Assembly: GCA_963422775.4 (NCBI GenBank)
Contig: CAUJSJ030000159.1
Location: 1 to 64,000 of the forward strand
DNA from: Pelomonas sp963422775
GTDB lineage: Bacteria > Pseudomonadota > Gammaproteobacteria > Burkholderiales > Burkholderiaceae_C
Length of the DNA: 64,000 nucleotides
Reading direction: 5' to 3'
Shown here: piece after piece, positions 1-10,691 of the stretch
Position numbering within the stretch: the stretch's first letter is position 1
How the letters are laid out: each line of letters starts with the position of its first letter
The notes under the pieces: model-generated
Databases searched by the model: none
Seen by the model: the letters and a program-made list of their open reading frames with translations, nothing else
What the model was told of the DNA's origin: nothing
Program-made: the position numbers and the translations under genes

Positions 1-246
1 CAGCTGGAACAGCGGCGGCCAGATCAGCAGCACCTGCGTCAGCCCGAACGCTGCCGCCAGCATCCACATCGCCAGCCCGACCGTCACCCCCGCCACCGCC
101 GCGAACCCCGCCGGCCGGCCCCGCCCCAGCGACACCAGCGCCAGCCAGCCCATGTTCGGCCCCGGCGTCAGCTCGATCAGGAGCACGGCCAGCAGGAAGG
201 GCAAGAGAACGCCGGGATCTACCGGCCAGGCCGTGTGGGCAATCAT
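1..246 (-). CDS. LysE/RhtB-family amino acid exporter, N-terminal part
   Basis: This is the first 82 codons of a membrane exporter that runs off the left edge of the window. The N-terminus has a long hydrophobic stretch followed by the family signature ELTPGPNM at about residues 26-33, which is typical of LysE/RhtB transporters that export amino acids or related small molecules. Further hydrophobic segments follow. The start ATG (244-246) overlaps the stop of the TPR gene upstream as ATGA, so the two are probably translationally coupled. It belongs to the left-hand, Caulobacterales-like piece. The substrate cannot be told. Confidence 0.75.
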   Translation of the reverse strand, partial: MIAHTAWPVDPGVLLPFLLAVLLIELTPGPNMGWLALVSLGRGRPAGFAAVAGVTVGLAMWMLAAAFGLTQVLLIWPPLFQL

Positions 247-2171
247 CCCGCCCGGACCGCCAGCCGCCGCACCACCTCGGCCCGGTCGGCGGCGGACAGG
301 TCCATGCGGGCAGCCTCGGTGTATTTCTCCCGGGCCTGATCGCGCTTTCCTTGCGCCTCCAGCGCCCGGCCCCAGGCCAGGTGCAGGGCGCCCCAGCGCG
401 GGGCCCGGTCGGCGGCGGCGCGGTATTTGCGGATCGCCCCGGCCTCATCACCCTGGGCCGCCAACGCGTCGCCCCAATACTTCTGCGGATCGGCCCAGCG
501 GGGGCCGCGCTCGACGGCCTGTCCATAGAAGGCGATGGCTCCGGCTGGGTCGCCGCGCGCCATCAGCATCTGGCCGCGTTCGGCAAACGCGAACGGCAGC
601 GACGGCCCCTGACGCCGCGCCTCGGCCGACCAGCGGTCGGCGGCGGGTCTGTCCCCGCTCAGTTCCGCGATCCGGGCCCGCTCGCGCACACACAGGTAGC
701 AATCCAGCGGCGTCGCGGCGATCAGGGTCTGGGCCCCGGCCAGATCGCCGGTCCGGGCGCGGGCATAGGCGAGGCGGGGCCAGTCCGAGGTCTGGATGCC
801 AGGCGTGACAAGCATTGGCACGGTCGGGTCCCGCGACGCCTCAACGGTCTCCCACAACGCCAAAGCCTGCGGCCACTGGTCAAGGTCCGCCGCTGCAAGG
901 GCCCTTAGACGGGGACGCCCATTCCCGGGCTCTCCACCGCCGCGGGCCCTGAGTTCCTCCTCCGCGATCAGGCGCTGAAGCGCTGAGGGCTGATGCAGGG
1001 CGATCAGGGCACCCACCACCTGAACGCGCCTCGTCGAAGCGTTCTTAAGATCGCTGTTCAAGAGTTCCAACCGCTGCAGGAAATCCCCTTGAAGCTCTGC
1101 CGCACGGGGCGCGAAAATGAGCGGTAAGTCTTGCTGTGTGTCTTCGGCGACCTTGGCCCGGTTACGCGGGTTGCGCAGGGAGGCCACCACACGCTGCGCA
1201 TAGTCAAGGGATGCCTCGGTATGACCGAGGGTCGCCGACCTATCGCTCAGGTTGGCCAAGATGTTGGGATGTTCCGGATCGATGTCGAGGGCGGCCCGCA
1301 GAAAGCTGATCGCGTCCTGCTGTGAGGTATCCGAGCGCAGGGCGATCCCGTTGTTGCCCCAGAGCCGTTCGATCTCCGACGGACTGTCGAGCAGCCTCGT
1401 GAGGATGGCCCGGCTGCGGTCGTAAATGGTCTGCTGCTCCGGGCCGTCGGGGAGGGCGCCCGCCCTGCCGTCAAGGTAGATGGCATAGCGATAGGGCTGG
1501 GTCTGTTCATAGACCTCCTCGGCGGCCTTGCGCATCAGGGCCTCGGGCTGATCGGCGGGTCCCTGCACGCTGACCGCCGTGCCGTCGGTGCTGCGGACCA
1601 CCAGTTCCAGTCCGCTCGTCGTCTGTCTCAGGCCGCCACTGACGAAGGTCTCCTGCCCCAGCCAGCGGGTCAGGGCGGTATAGGCGTCGGTCAGCGACAG
1701 GCCGCCCGCCTCGACCTCGACGGTGATGCCCTCAGACCAGTCATTGCGGAAACTGGCCGGTGGGCGGGCCGAGGTGGTCTCCGCCTCCAACCGGATCAGT
1801 TCGTCCTGGAACAGGGCGGCGACGGCGCGGCCGTCCAGCCCGTCTTCGGCCAGGGCAGGAGGCACTGAGAAGGGCTGAATCACCAACCCGGTCGTCCGGC
1901 TGGCGCTCCACACCACGGCACCCGCCGCGACGACGAGGGCGATGACCACGGCGGCGATGGCGATGTCGCGGATGGAGCGGATGCGGTTCCGGAACCGCTC
2001 ATTGCGGGCCAGGCCGATCTGTTCGTCGATCAGAAGGGACTGCCGCCGCAGCAGGGCCGACGCCTCACCGGTGGGGGCCTTGCCCGAGGCCTCGGCCTCC
2101 ATGGCGATCTCGACGGGATCGGGCGTGGTCGGGGCCGAGGCCTTTTCGGCTGCGCGTGGTCGTCTGGCCAA
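243..2171 (-). CDS. Membrane-anchored TPR protein
   Basis: The 642-residue protein has a charged cytoplasmic N-terminus and one membrane segment at about residues 70-88 (AIAAVVIALVVAAGAVVW). A long outer part follows. Its last 350 residues contain tetratricopeptide-like helices, for example around ISFLRAALDIDPEHPNILA and the C-terminal AIAFYGQAVERGPRWADP and AIRKYRAAADRAPRWGALH units. The layout resembles the C-terminal part of alphaproteobacterial adenylate-cyclase/TPR proteins, but no catalytic domain is present. I use a TTG start at 2171 because a strong GGGGGAG ribosome site lies 8 bases upstream; the first ATG is 23 codons further in. It is divergent from the TonB receptor. The function is unknown. 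Confidence 0.7.
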   Translation of the reverse strand: MARRPRAAEKASAPTTPDPVEIAMEAEASGKAPTGEASALLRRQSLLIDEQIGLARNERFRNRIRSIRDIAIAAVVIALVVAAGAVVWSASRTTGLVIQPFSVPPALAEDGLDGRAVAALFQDELIRLEAETTSARPPASFRNDWSEGITVEVEAGGLSLTDAYTALTRWLGQETFVSGGLRQTTSGLELVVRSTDGTAVSVQGPADQPEALMRKAAEEVYEQTQPYRYAIYLDGRAGALPDGPEQQTIYDRSRAILTRLLDSPSEIERLWGNNGIALRSDTSQQDAISFLRAALDIDPEHPNILANLSDRSATLGHTEASLDYAQRVVASLRNPRNRAKVAEDTQQDLPLIFAPRAAELQGDFLQRLELLNSDLKNASTRRVQVVGALIALHQPSALQRLIAEEELRARGGGEPGNGRPRLRALAAADLDQWPQALALWETVEASRDPTVPMLVTPGIQTSDWPRLAYARARTGDLAGAQTLIAATPLDCYLCVRERARIAELSGDRPAADRWSAEARRQGPSLPFAFAERGQMLMARGDPAGAIAFYGQAVERGPRWADPQKYWGDALAAQGDEAGAIRKYRAAADRAPRWGALHLAWGRALEAQGKRDQAREKYTEAARMDLSAADRAEVVRRLAVRAG

Positions 2172-2378
2172 GCCGTCGTCTCCCCCTTGTCCTCAAAGAA
2201 CAGTGTTGCGGGTTTGACCGTCAGGCACAACGGGTCGGGCTTCTGCCCCGGGGCGCGACATTCCGTCGCCAAACCCGGGATTACCGGGAAGTAACTGTCC
2301 TGACCCCCGACAAGGCTGGTACCGCGCGCGGTCGATAATCGGGCCGTGCTGGCCTGCTTCACATTCGGGGCACCCATC

Positions 2379-4496
2379 ATGAGTTCCATCCGCTTCCTGC
2401 TGCTGGTCGGCACGGCGCTCGCCACCTCGTCCGGCGTGGCCTTCGCCCAGACGCCTGCCCCGACTCCGACTCCGGCCCCGACTCCGGCCCCGACTCCGGC
2501 CCCCGCCGCGCCGGCCCCCGCGCCCTCGTCGGCCGCCCCTCAGCAACAGGCCCCGGCCGCGGATGCCGGCAAGCCCGCCGAGGCGGCGAGGCTCGACGAG
2601 GTGGTCGTCACCGCCCGCCCCAATGACATTCGCACTTCCAGCGAGGGCACCAGCTACAGCCTCGCCAACGATCTCCAGGCCCAGACGGGCACTCTCGCCG
2701 AGGCTCTGCGCAACATTCCCTCGGTCGAGGTCGATCCCGACGGCAATGTCAGCCTGCGCGGCGACGCCAATGTCATCATCCTGGTCGACGGCCGGCCCGC
2801 CAGCCAGTTCAACGGTCCCAGCCGGGGCCAGCTGCTGCAGCAGATTCCCGCTGCCCAGTACGCCCGTATCGAAATCCTGACCAACCCGTCCGCCGCCTAC
2901 AGCCCCGAGGGCTCGGGCGGGGTCATCAATCTGATCTCCAAGCCGACCACCGTCCGCCCCGGTCAGACCACCACCGGCTCGATGCGCGCCAATATCGGCG
3001 ACAGCGGCCGCTACAACATCGGCGGCAGTCTCTCGCATGTGAACGGGCCGACGACCCTGTCCGCCGACGTCGGCGTGCGCCACGACGCCTATCTGCAGGA
3101 ACTTGAGCGGCTGCGGACGCGATTTGACGCCGGTTCCGGCCGGTTCCTCGAGGCGCGTCAGAGCCAGAATGTCGAGGGCGATTCCGACAGCGTCTTCGTC
3201 CGCCTGGCGGTCGAGCACAATCTGGACGCCAACACCCAGCTGGCCGGCGACGTGCGCCATACGGACGTCGACAGCTTCGCCGACAGCATCGACCTGTATG
3301 AGGCCGACGCGGCCGGCGGCGGCATCGCCTCGGCCTATCGGCGCGCTTCGGGCGGCGGCTTCCAGGGTCAGTTCTCCGGCGCGAGCGCGCGCGTCCTGCG
3401 CCGGTTCGATACCGCCGGACACGAATGGTCCAACGAGCTGCGCTATGACCGCAACCGCTTCGGCATCGAACTCGCCACCCTGGCCGACCGGCTGATCCCC
3501 GTGGCGGCCCCCTTCAATGAGTTGCTCAACAACCAGAACCGGCAGGACCAGATCGGGTTCACCAGCGCCTATGTCCGGCCGATGGCCGACGGCGGCCGTC
3601 TGCGGCTGGGCTATGAGCGCCAGTCCCTGACCCTCGAACAGGACAATTTCTTCGCCCGTGGAGCCACTCCGGCGACCCTCGTCGTCGACCCCGTGGTGTC
3701 CAATGAGTTCCACCTCGATCAGACGGTGCACGCCGTCTACGCGACCCTGGAACGGCCGTTCGGAGCCAAGCTGACCGCCCAGTTCGGCCTGCGCCTCGAA
3801 CAGGCCGACCTCGAGCTGAACCAGGTCACCACCAGCCTGCGGTCGTCACAGGACTATTTCCGCGCCTATCCGACCCTGAACGTGTCGTATCAGCTGGACG
3901 AAACCCGGACCCTGCGGGCCAGCTACGGCCGCCGGATTCAGCGCCCGGGCCCCGGCGACCTGAATCCCTTCCTGACCTATCAGGACAATCAGAACCTGCG
4001 ATCCGGCAATCCGGACCTCCTGCCGCAGGAGACCGACGCCTTTGAGCTGATCTGGCAGTACCGGATGCAGCAGACCTTCTATCAGGCCACCCTCTATTAC
4101 CGTGACACGCGCGACGCCTTTACGGCGGTCACCAGCGATCTGGGCGGCGGCGTCTTCCTGACGCGACCCGAAAACCTCGGGGCCAACACCTCGACGGGTC
4201 TGGAACTGGTGGCCAACGGGGCCCTGCATCCCACCCTGCGCTACAGTGCCAGTCTCAACCTCTTCCGCCAGCAGATCGATGCCGCCGGCGCGCCGGGTGC
4301 CGTCGACAGCGAAGGCCAGAGTGCCTCCGGCCGCCTGACCCTGAACTGGACACCGACGCAGAAGGATTTCCTCCAGGTGTCGGGCATCTGGGGCGGCGAG
4401 CAACTGCTGGCCCAGGGGTCCCGGGAGCAGTCGACCCTGGTCAATCTCGGCTATCGTCGCAAACTGAATGACGCCTGGTCGCTCAATGTGACGGTC
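2379..4496 (+). pseudogene. TonB-dependent outer-membrane receptor, truncated at the junction
   Basis: The protein starts with a signal peptide ending in GVAFAQ. A proline-alanine-threonine linker follows, made by short DNA repeats (2455-2510). Next come a plug domain (GNVSLRGDANVIILVDGRPA, about residues 122-141 from this start, then the GSGGVINLISKP plug signature) and a long beta-barrel of the Outer-membrane-beta-barrel type. The start at 2379 places the signal peptide correctly; an upstream in-frame start at 2346 only adds residues. The barrel reads normally to about residue 706 (LNDAWSLNVTVA) and then the frame is lost, so the last strands and the terminal aromatic residue are missing. 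The break coincides with a change to sequence resembling a nucleotide cyclase. This is probably an intact receptor in its real genome. Confidence 0.8.
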
Positions 4497-4502
4497 GCAG
4501 TT
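4491..4502. other. Probable assembly junction between two genomes
   Basis: A TonB-receptor barrel in one frame stops making sense here. The next bases encode, in another frame, the middle of a class III nucleotide cyclase domain (QFRGDGLTALFGEP onward). Neither gene has its expected remainder. Genes to the left look alphaproteobacterial (Caulobacterales) and all genes to the right look like Burkholderiales. No transposase, tRNA or repeat marks the point, which argues for an assembly chimera over integration. Confidence 0.7.
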
Positions 4503-4790
4503 CCGCGGCGACGGCCTGACGGCCTTGTTCGGCGAGCCGCAGGCGGCCGTCGCTGCGGCGCGGGACATGGCCGAGGTGATGGCCGGCTTCAACGACGAGC
4601 GCCGTTCGGCGGGGGAGGTGCCGGTGGCCATCGGCGTGGGTATCGCGCGTGGCGAGGTGGTCGTAGCGACCGTCGCCACCGCCGAACGGGCGGCCTATGC
4701 CTGCCTGGGCGCGCCGGTCCATCGCGCCGTGCAACTGGCAGCGGCCTGCCTAACCGACGGCCAAACGATGCGGCTGGACGCCGGCCTGTC

Positions 4791-4803
<13 letters not shown>
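4498..4803 (+). pseudogene. C-terminal fragment of a class III adenylate/guanylate cyclase
   Basis: About 101 codons remain. They begin with FRGDGLTALFGEP, the metal-binding GDG/GD(x)LxAxFG region of class III cyclases, and continue through an IGVGIARGEVVVATV strand and an APVHRAVQLAAACL helix to the stop at 4801-4803. The N-terminal half of the catalytic domain and anything before it are missing because the sequence changes at about 4495. The 3' end overlaps the stop of the convergent S9 peptidase by 13 bases, an arrangement that looks native, so the fragment belongs to the right-hand genome. Confidence 0.65.
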
Positions 4804-6769
<1,966 letters not shown>

Positions 6770-6773
<4 letters not shown>

Positions 6774-7366
6774 GTTCTTGGGCGGGTCAGTTGCCAGTTC
6801 AGGTGCGCGCGGGCTTCGGGCCATTCGGCCGCGGTCATGCTGTACATGACGGTGTCGCGCACCGTGCCGTCGCGGCGGGGCCAGTGGTGGCGCAGCACGC
6901 CGTCGCGCTTGGCGCCCAGGCGCTCGATGGCGCGCTGCGAGGCGTGGTTGAAGTTGTCGGTGCGCCAGCCGACGAGTTGGGCGCCCAGCGTCTCGAAGGC
7001 ATGCGTCAGCAGCAGCAGCTTGGCCGTCGTGTTGACGGCGCTGCGCTGCACGCGCCGGGCATACCAGGTCCAGCCGATCTCGACACGCTCCACGGCCGGC
7101 ACGATGTCGTGATAACTCGTCGAGCCCAGCACTTCGCCCGTTGCCGCATCCAGCACCGCAAAGGGCAGGCGGTGGCCGGCAGCCTGGCTCGCCAGCGCGG
7201 CTTCGACGTAGGCCGTGCTTTCGCCGGGCGCCGGCACGCTGGTGAAGCGCAGGTTCCACAGTTCGCCATCGGCGGCCGCCGCCTCCAGGCCGGGCACGTG
7301 CTCCAGCGTCAGCGGCACGAGGCGGATGGGGTCGGCCGCCAGCGTGACGGGCACCACCGGTTTCAT
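6770..7366 (-). CDS. GNAT family N-acetyltransferase (RimJ/RimL type)
   Basis: The 198-residue protein has the RimJ/RimL-like acetyltransferase fold: the IRLVPLTLEHVPGLEAAA N-terminus, the central GSTSYHDIVPAVERVEIGW strands and the C-terminal segment NHASQRAIERLGAKRDGVLR, which carries the acetyl-CoA-binding helix. Such proteins transfer an acetyl group to amino groups of small molecules or protein N-termini; the target is not evident. It sits between a small membrane protein gene (ATGA overlap at 7363-7366) and the S9 peptidase (ATGA overlap at 6770-6773), so the three are probably one transcript. Confidence 0.85.
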
Positions 7367-7590
7367 GGCTTGTCCTTCAGCATCAGCTTGCGTGCGACAA
7401 AACGACCCGCGCCGCAGCCGCCGACGATCAGCAGCAAGCCGATCAGCTGCTGGGCGTTCCAGTCGGTGCTGGCGATGAAGTCGATGCCGAACTGACGGCC
7501 CAGCCACCAGCCGGCCAGGGCGCCGCCGACAAAGCCGACGGCGTCTGCCAGCCCTTCGCGCATCGCGCGGTCGAAATCGGGTTGGGCCAT
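7363..7590 (-). CDS. Small membrane protein with two hydrophobic segments
   Basis: The 75-residue protein starts MAQPDFDRAMREGLADAV and has two hydrophobic stretches, VGFVGGALAGWWLGRQFG and LIGLLLIVGGCGAGRFVAR. Glycine-rich membrane helices of this kind occur in many small inner-membrane proteins of unknown role. I chose the start at 7590, not the upstream in-frame start at 7617, because it gives a clean cytoplasmic N-terminus. It is the first gene of an overlapping three-gene operon. I do not recognise a function. Confidence 0.55.
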   Translation of the reverse strand: MAQPDFDRAMREGLADAVGFVGGALAGWWLGRQFGIDFIASTDWNAQQLIGLLLIVGGCGAGRFVARKLMLKDKP

Positions 7591-7603
7591 CAGTGGCGCT
7601 CGG

Positions 7604-7665
7604 CCGTCCGGAGCCACTGAACACCCCCTTGGGGGGCAGCGAGAGAAAGCGAGCTTGGGGGCGTC
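7604..7665. repeat. Short G/C-rich intergenic repeat
   Basis: The 60 bases between the small membrane gene and the MoxR gene contain a CCCCCTTGGGGGG palindrome flanked by CAGCGAGAGAAAGCGAGC. Related segments with a CCCC-N-GGGG core occur after rpoN (36925-37065), before bchB (57262-57346) and after ppsR (63622-63765). This looks like a dispersed intergenic element common in Burkholderiales. Confidence 0.45.
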
Positions 7666-7666
7666 A

Positions 7667-8521
7667 TCATCTGTTGGTCCGCTGCATGAACACGAGCTTC
7701 TCGAACAGCGTCAGGTCCTGCTCGTTCTTCAAGAGGGCGCCCACCAGCGGCGGGATGCTGACCTTTTCGTCCTTGGCCTGCAGTGCGTCCACCGGCACGT
7801 CCTCGGCCAGCAGCAGCTTGAGCCAGTCGATCAGCTCCGAGGTGCTGGGCTTCTTCTTCAGGCCGGGCAGGTTGCGCACGTCGTAGAAGTTCTTCAGCGC
7901 GGCGGCCAGCAAGTCCTTCTTCAGGGTCGGGAAGTGCACGTCGACGATCTTCTTCATCGTCTCCGCGTCGGGGAACTTGATGTAGTGGAAGAAGCAGCGG
8001 CGCAGGAAGGCATCCGGCAGCTCCTTCTCGTTGTTGGACGTGATGAAGACCAGCGGCCGGTGCTTGGCCTTGATGAGCTGGCGCGTCTCGTAGACGTAGA
8101 ACTCCATGCGGTCGATCTCGCGCAGCAGGTCGTTCGGGAACTCGATGTCGGCCTTGTCGATCTCGTCGATGAGTAGCACGACCGGCTCGTCGGCCTCGAA
8201 GGCCTGCCACAGCACGCCCTTGACGATGTAGTTCTCGATGTTGCGCACGCGCTCGCTGCCCTCGATGCCGGCGAGCTGGCTGTCGCGCAACCGGCTGACG
8301 GCGTCGTACTCGTACAGGCCCTGCTGGGCCTTGGTGGTGCTCTTGATGTGCCACTGCATCAGCGGCATGCCGAGGGCCTGCGCGACCTCCTCGGCCAGCA
8401 TCGTCTTGCCGGTGCCGGGCTCGCCCTTGATGAGCAGCGGGCGCTGCAGCTTGGCGGCGGCATTGACGGCGAGCATCAGGTCGGCCGTGGCGACGTACTG
8501 GTCGGAACCTTGGAATTTCAT
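7667..8521 (-). CDS. MoxR-family AAA+ ATPase
   Basis: The 284-residue ATPase has a Walker A motif GEPGTGKT at about residue 33, Walker B LLIDEIDKAD, sensor 1 FITSNNEKELPDAFLRR with an arginine finger, and a C-terminal lid domain. MoxR proteins are chaperone-like ATPases that usually work with von Willebrand factor A proteins to insert metal or assemble complexes. No VWA gene is in the immediate neighbourhood; it may lie elsewhere. The start at 8521 agrees with the conserved N-terminus of this subfamily (KFQGSDQYVAT). It is divergent from the cytochrome c gene. Confidence 0.88.
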   Translation of the reverse strand: MKFQGSDQYVATADLMLAVNAAAKLQRPLLIKGEPGTGKTMLAEEVAQALGMPLMQWHIKSTTKAQQGLYEYDAVSRLRDSQLAGIEGSERVRNIENYIVKGVLWQAFEADEPVVLLIDEIDKADIEFPNDLLREIDRMEFYVYETRQLIKAKHRPLVFITSNNEKELPDAFLRRCFFHYIKFPDAETMKKIVDVHFPTLKKDLLAAALKNFYDVRNLPGLKKKPSTSELIDWLKLLLAEDVPVDALQAKDEKVSIPPLVGALLKNEQDLTLFEKLVFMQRTNR

Positions 8522-8608
8522 GGGGAAAACCGGGGCTAGAAGGGGGCCGGACCAGTATAGGAGGCCTCCTATAATCGCCGCCGCTCTAGAACACGAACCT
8601 CCGGGACC

Positions 8609-9253
8609 ATGAAAAAACTGCTGCAGATCTCGCTCGCCCTGGCCACTGCCTTCGGTGCTTTCACCGCCCAGGCCCAGGATGTGAACGCGGGCCAGAAGAA
8701 GATCGCCATGTGCATCGGCTGCCATGGCATCGTCGGCTACCAGGCCAGCTTCCCCGAGATCCACAAGGTGCCGATGATCGCGGGTCAGAACGCGAAGTAC
8801 ATCGTGTCCGCCCTGCAGGCCTATGCCAAGGGCGACCGCAAGCACCCGACGATGCGCGGCATTGCCGGCTCGCTGAGCGAGCAGGACATGAACGACCTGG
8901 CCGCCTTCTACGAGCAGCAGGCCAAGCTGCCGGCCGTGGCCGACAGCATCCCGGCCGCGCCGGCCAACGTGGCCGAGCTGCTGACCAAGGGCGCCTGCGT
9001 GTCCTGCCACGGCGCCAACTTCAGCAAGCCCATCGACCCGACCTATCCCAAGCTGGCCGGCCAGCATGCCGACTACCTGAGCGTGGCGCTGAAGTCCTAC
9101 AAGACCGAGAAGAACAACAACGTCGGTCGCAGCAACGGTGTCATGGCCGGCCAGGTGAAGCAGTTCAGCAACGCCGAGCTGAAGGCCATCGCCGCCTATA
9201 TCGGCTCGCTGCCCACCGAGCTGGCCACCGTGCCGCAGGGCAAGTTCCGTTGA
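8609..9253 (+). CDS. Diheme cytochrome c (c4/c553 type)
   Basis: The 214-residue protein has a signal peptide ending in FTAQAQ and two CXXCH haem-attachment motifs, CIGCH at about residue 36 and CVSCH at about residue 132, each followed by a distal methionine region (HPTMRGIA; NGVMAGQ). Two tandem monohaem folds of this kind form cytochrome c4, a periplasmic electron carrier between the bc1 complex and terminal oxidases. In purple bacteria related cytochromes can also reduce the reaction centre. The gene is monocistronic, with a good terminator directly behind it. Confidence 0.92.
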   Translation: MKKLLQISLALATAFGAFTAQAQDVNAGQKKIAMCIGCHGIVGYQASFPEIHKVPMIAGQNAKYIVSALQAYAKGDRKHPTMRGIAGSLSEQDMNDLAAFYEQQAKLPAVADSIPAAPANVAELLTKGACVSCHGANFSKPIDPTYPKLAGQHADYLSVALKSYKTEKNNNVGRSNGVMAGQVKQFSNAELKAIAAYIGSLPTELATVPQGKFR

Positions 9254-9271
9254 CCCCTCGGTCCCGCCTCG

Positions 9272-9303
9272 AAAGCCGCCTTGTGAGGCGGCTTTTCTTT
9301 TTT
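9272..9303 (+). terminator. Rho-independent terminator of the cytochrome c gene
   Basis: A 10-bp stem AAAGCCGCCT/AGGCGGCTTT with a TGTG loop is followed by a T-rich tract. It lies 19 bases after the cytochrome stop codon. Confidence 0.9.
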
Positions 9304-9388
9304 GAGCGAGATCAAAGCGGGTGTGCATTGCTGCACGCACCGTGGCTGACCCGGCGGGGATACTGCGCCGGCGGTGCAGCGCGGTGTC

Positions 9389-10633
9389 ATGCTCAAAAAA
9401 ATTCCAGTTTCTGAAGCAACGCTAGGGATGTACCTCCAGTCACTGGAGGGCTCGTGGCTGTCCCACCCCTTTTGGAAGACCAAGTTCGTGCTGAGCGACC
9501 CGGCCGACCTGGCAGCGTTGAAGGCCAGCGGCGTGCCGGCTGTGTGGATCGACGTCAGCAAGGGTTGTGACGTCGCCTCGGCGAGCCCAGCGCAGGCGCC
9601 GGGGACCGAGGTCGTCGCACCACCCGCGCCAGCTGCAGCGCCCGCACCGGCGCCGGCCACCACGCCAGCCCCGCGCGAACCCCGCGCCCATCTCGAAGAC
9701 GAACTCGGCCGCGCGGCCGAGGTGCTGCACCGCTCCAAGCAGGCGGTGACAGCGCTGTTCAACGAGGCGCGGCTGGGCAAGGCCATCGATACCGAGGTCT
9801 GCCTGCCCATCGTCGGCGAGATCGCCTCGTCGCTCGCGCGCAACCCGTCGGCCTTCGTGAGCCTGGCCCGGCTCAAGACCAAGGACGACTACACCTACAT
9901 GCATTCGGTCGCGGTCTGCGGCCTGATGGTCGCCCTGGCCCGCCACATGGGCCTGCCCGACGACCAGGTGCGCGAGGCGGGCTTGGCGGGCCTGCTGCAC
10001 GATGTGGGCAAGATGCAGATGCCGCTGGATGTGCTGAACAAGCCCGGCTCGCTCACCGATGCCGAGTTCGCCGTGATGCGCAGCCACCCGGAGCGCGGTT
10101 TCGAACTGCTCAAGGATGGCGCCAAGGTCCCGGCGGTGGCGCTGGACGTCTGCCTGCATCACCACGAGAAGATCGATGGCACGGGCTACCCGCACAAGCT
10201 GGCCGGCGAGCAGATCAGCCTGATGGCGCGCATGGGCGCCGTCTGCGACGTCTACGACGCGATCACGTCCACGCGCCCCTACAAGGCCGCCTGGGATCCG
10301 GCCGGTTCGCTGCAGCGCATGGCGCAGTGGAAGGGCCAGTTCGACCCCGTCATCTTCCAGGCCTTCGTGAAAAGCGTGGGCATCTACCCGGTCGGCACGC
10401 TGGTGCGCCTGCAGTCCGGTCGGCTGGCCGTCGTCGTCGACCAGAACCCGGCTGCCCTCGTGTCGCCGCGCGTCAAGGTCTTCTTCTCGACGAAGTCCGG
10501 CATGCCCATTCCGGTGCAGCTCATCGACCTGGCTGCGCCGCTGACCAGTGACCGCATCGCCGGCCGCGAGCCGCCCGAGAACTGGAACTTCAGCCACCTC
10601 GAGGAGCTTTGGAACCCGAACGCCAAGCGCTGA
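9389..10633 (+). CDS. HD-GYP domain cyclic-di-GMP phosphodiesterase
   Basis: The 414-residue protein begins with a DUF3391-like N-terminal region (MLKKIPVSEATLGMYLQ). A proline/alanine linker at about residues 70-95 follows, then an HD-GYP domain. The key motifs are HDVGK, the KPGSLTDAEFAVMRSHPERG segment, HHHE and DGTGYP. HD-GYP enzymes hydrolyse cyclic di-GMP to GMP and so lower its cellular level. I take the ATG at 9389, giving the usual family N-terminus, over an upstream GTG at 9374. The gene stands alone. Confidence 0.9.
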   Translation: MLKKIPVSEATLGMYLQSLEGSWLSHPFWKTKFVLSDPADLAALKASGVPAVWIDVSKGCDVASASPAQAPGTEVVAPPAPAAAPAPAPATTPAPREPRAHLEDELGRAAEVLHRSKQAVTALFNEARLGKAIDTEVCLPIVGEIASSLARNPSAFVSLARLKTKDDYTYMHSVAVCGLMVALARHMGLPDDQVREAGLAGLLHDVGKMQMPLDVLNKPGSLTDAEFAVMRSHPERGFELLKDGAKVPAVALDVCLHHHEKIDGTGYPHKLAGEQISLMARMGAVCDVYDAITSTRPYKAAWDPAGSLQRMAQWKGQFDPVIFQAFVKSVGIYPVGTLVRLQSGRLAVVVDQNPAALVSPRVKVFFSTKSGMPIPVQLIDLAAPLTSDRIAGREPPENWNFSHLEELWNPNAKR

Positions 10634-10691
10634 TGAAGGGGCTTTGCCCCGGCCTCCTAAACTGCCGTTCATGCAGTTCGGAGATCAAGCA

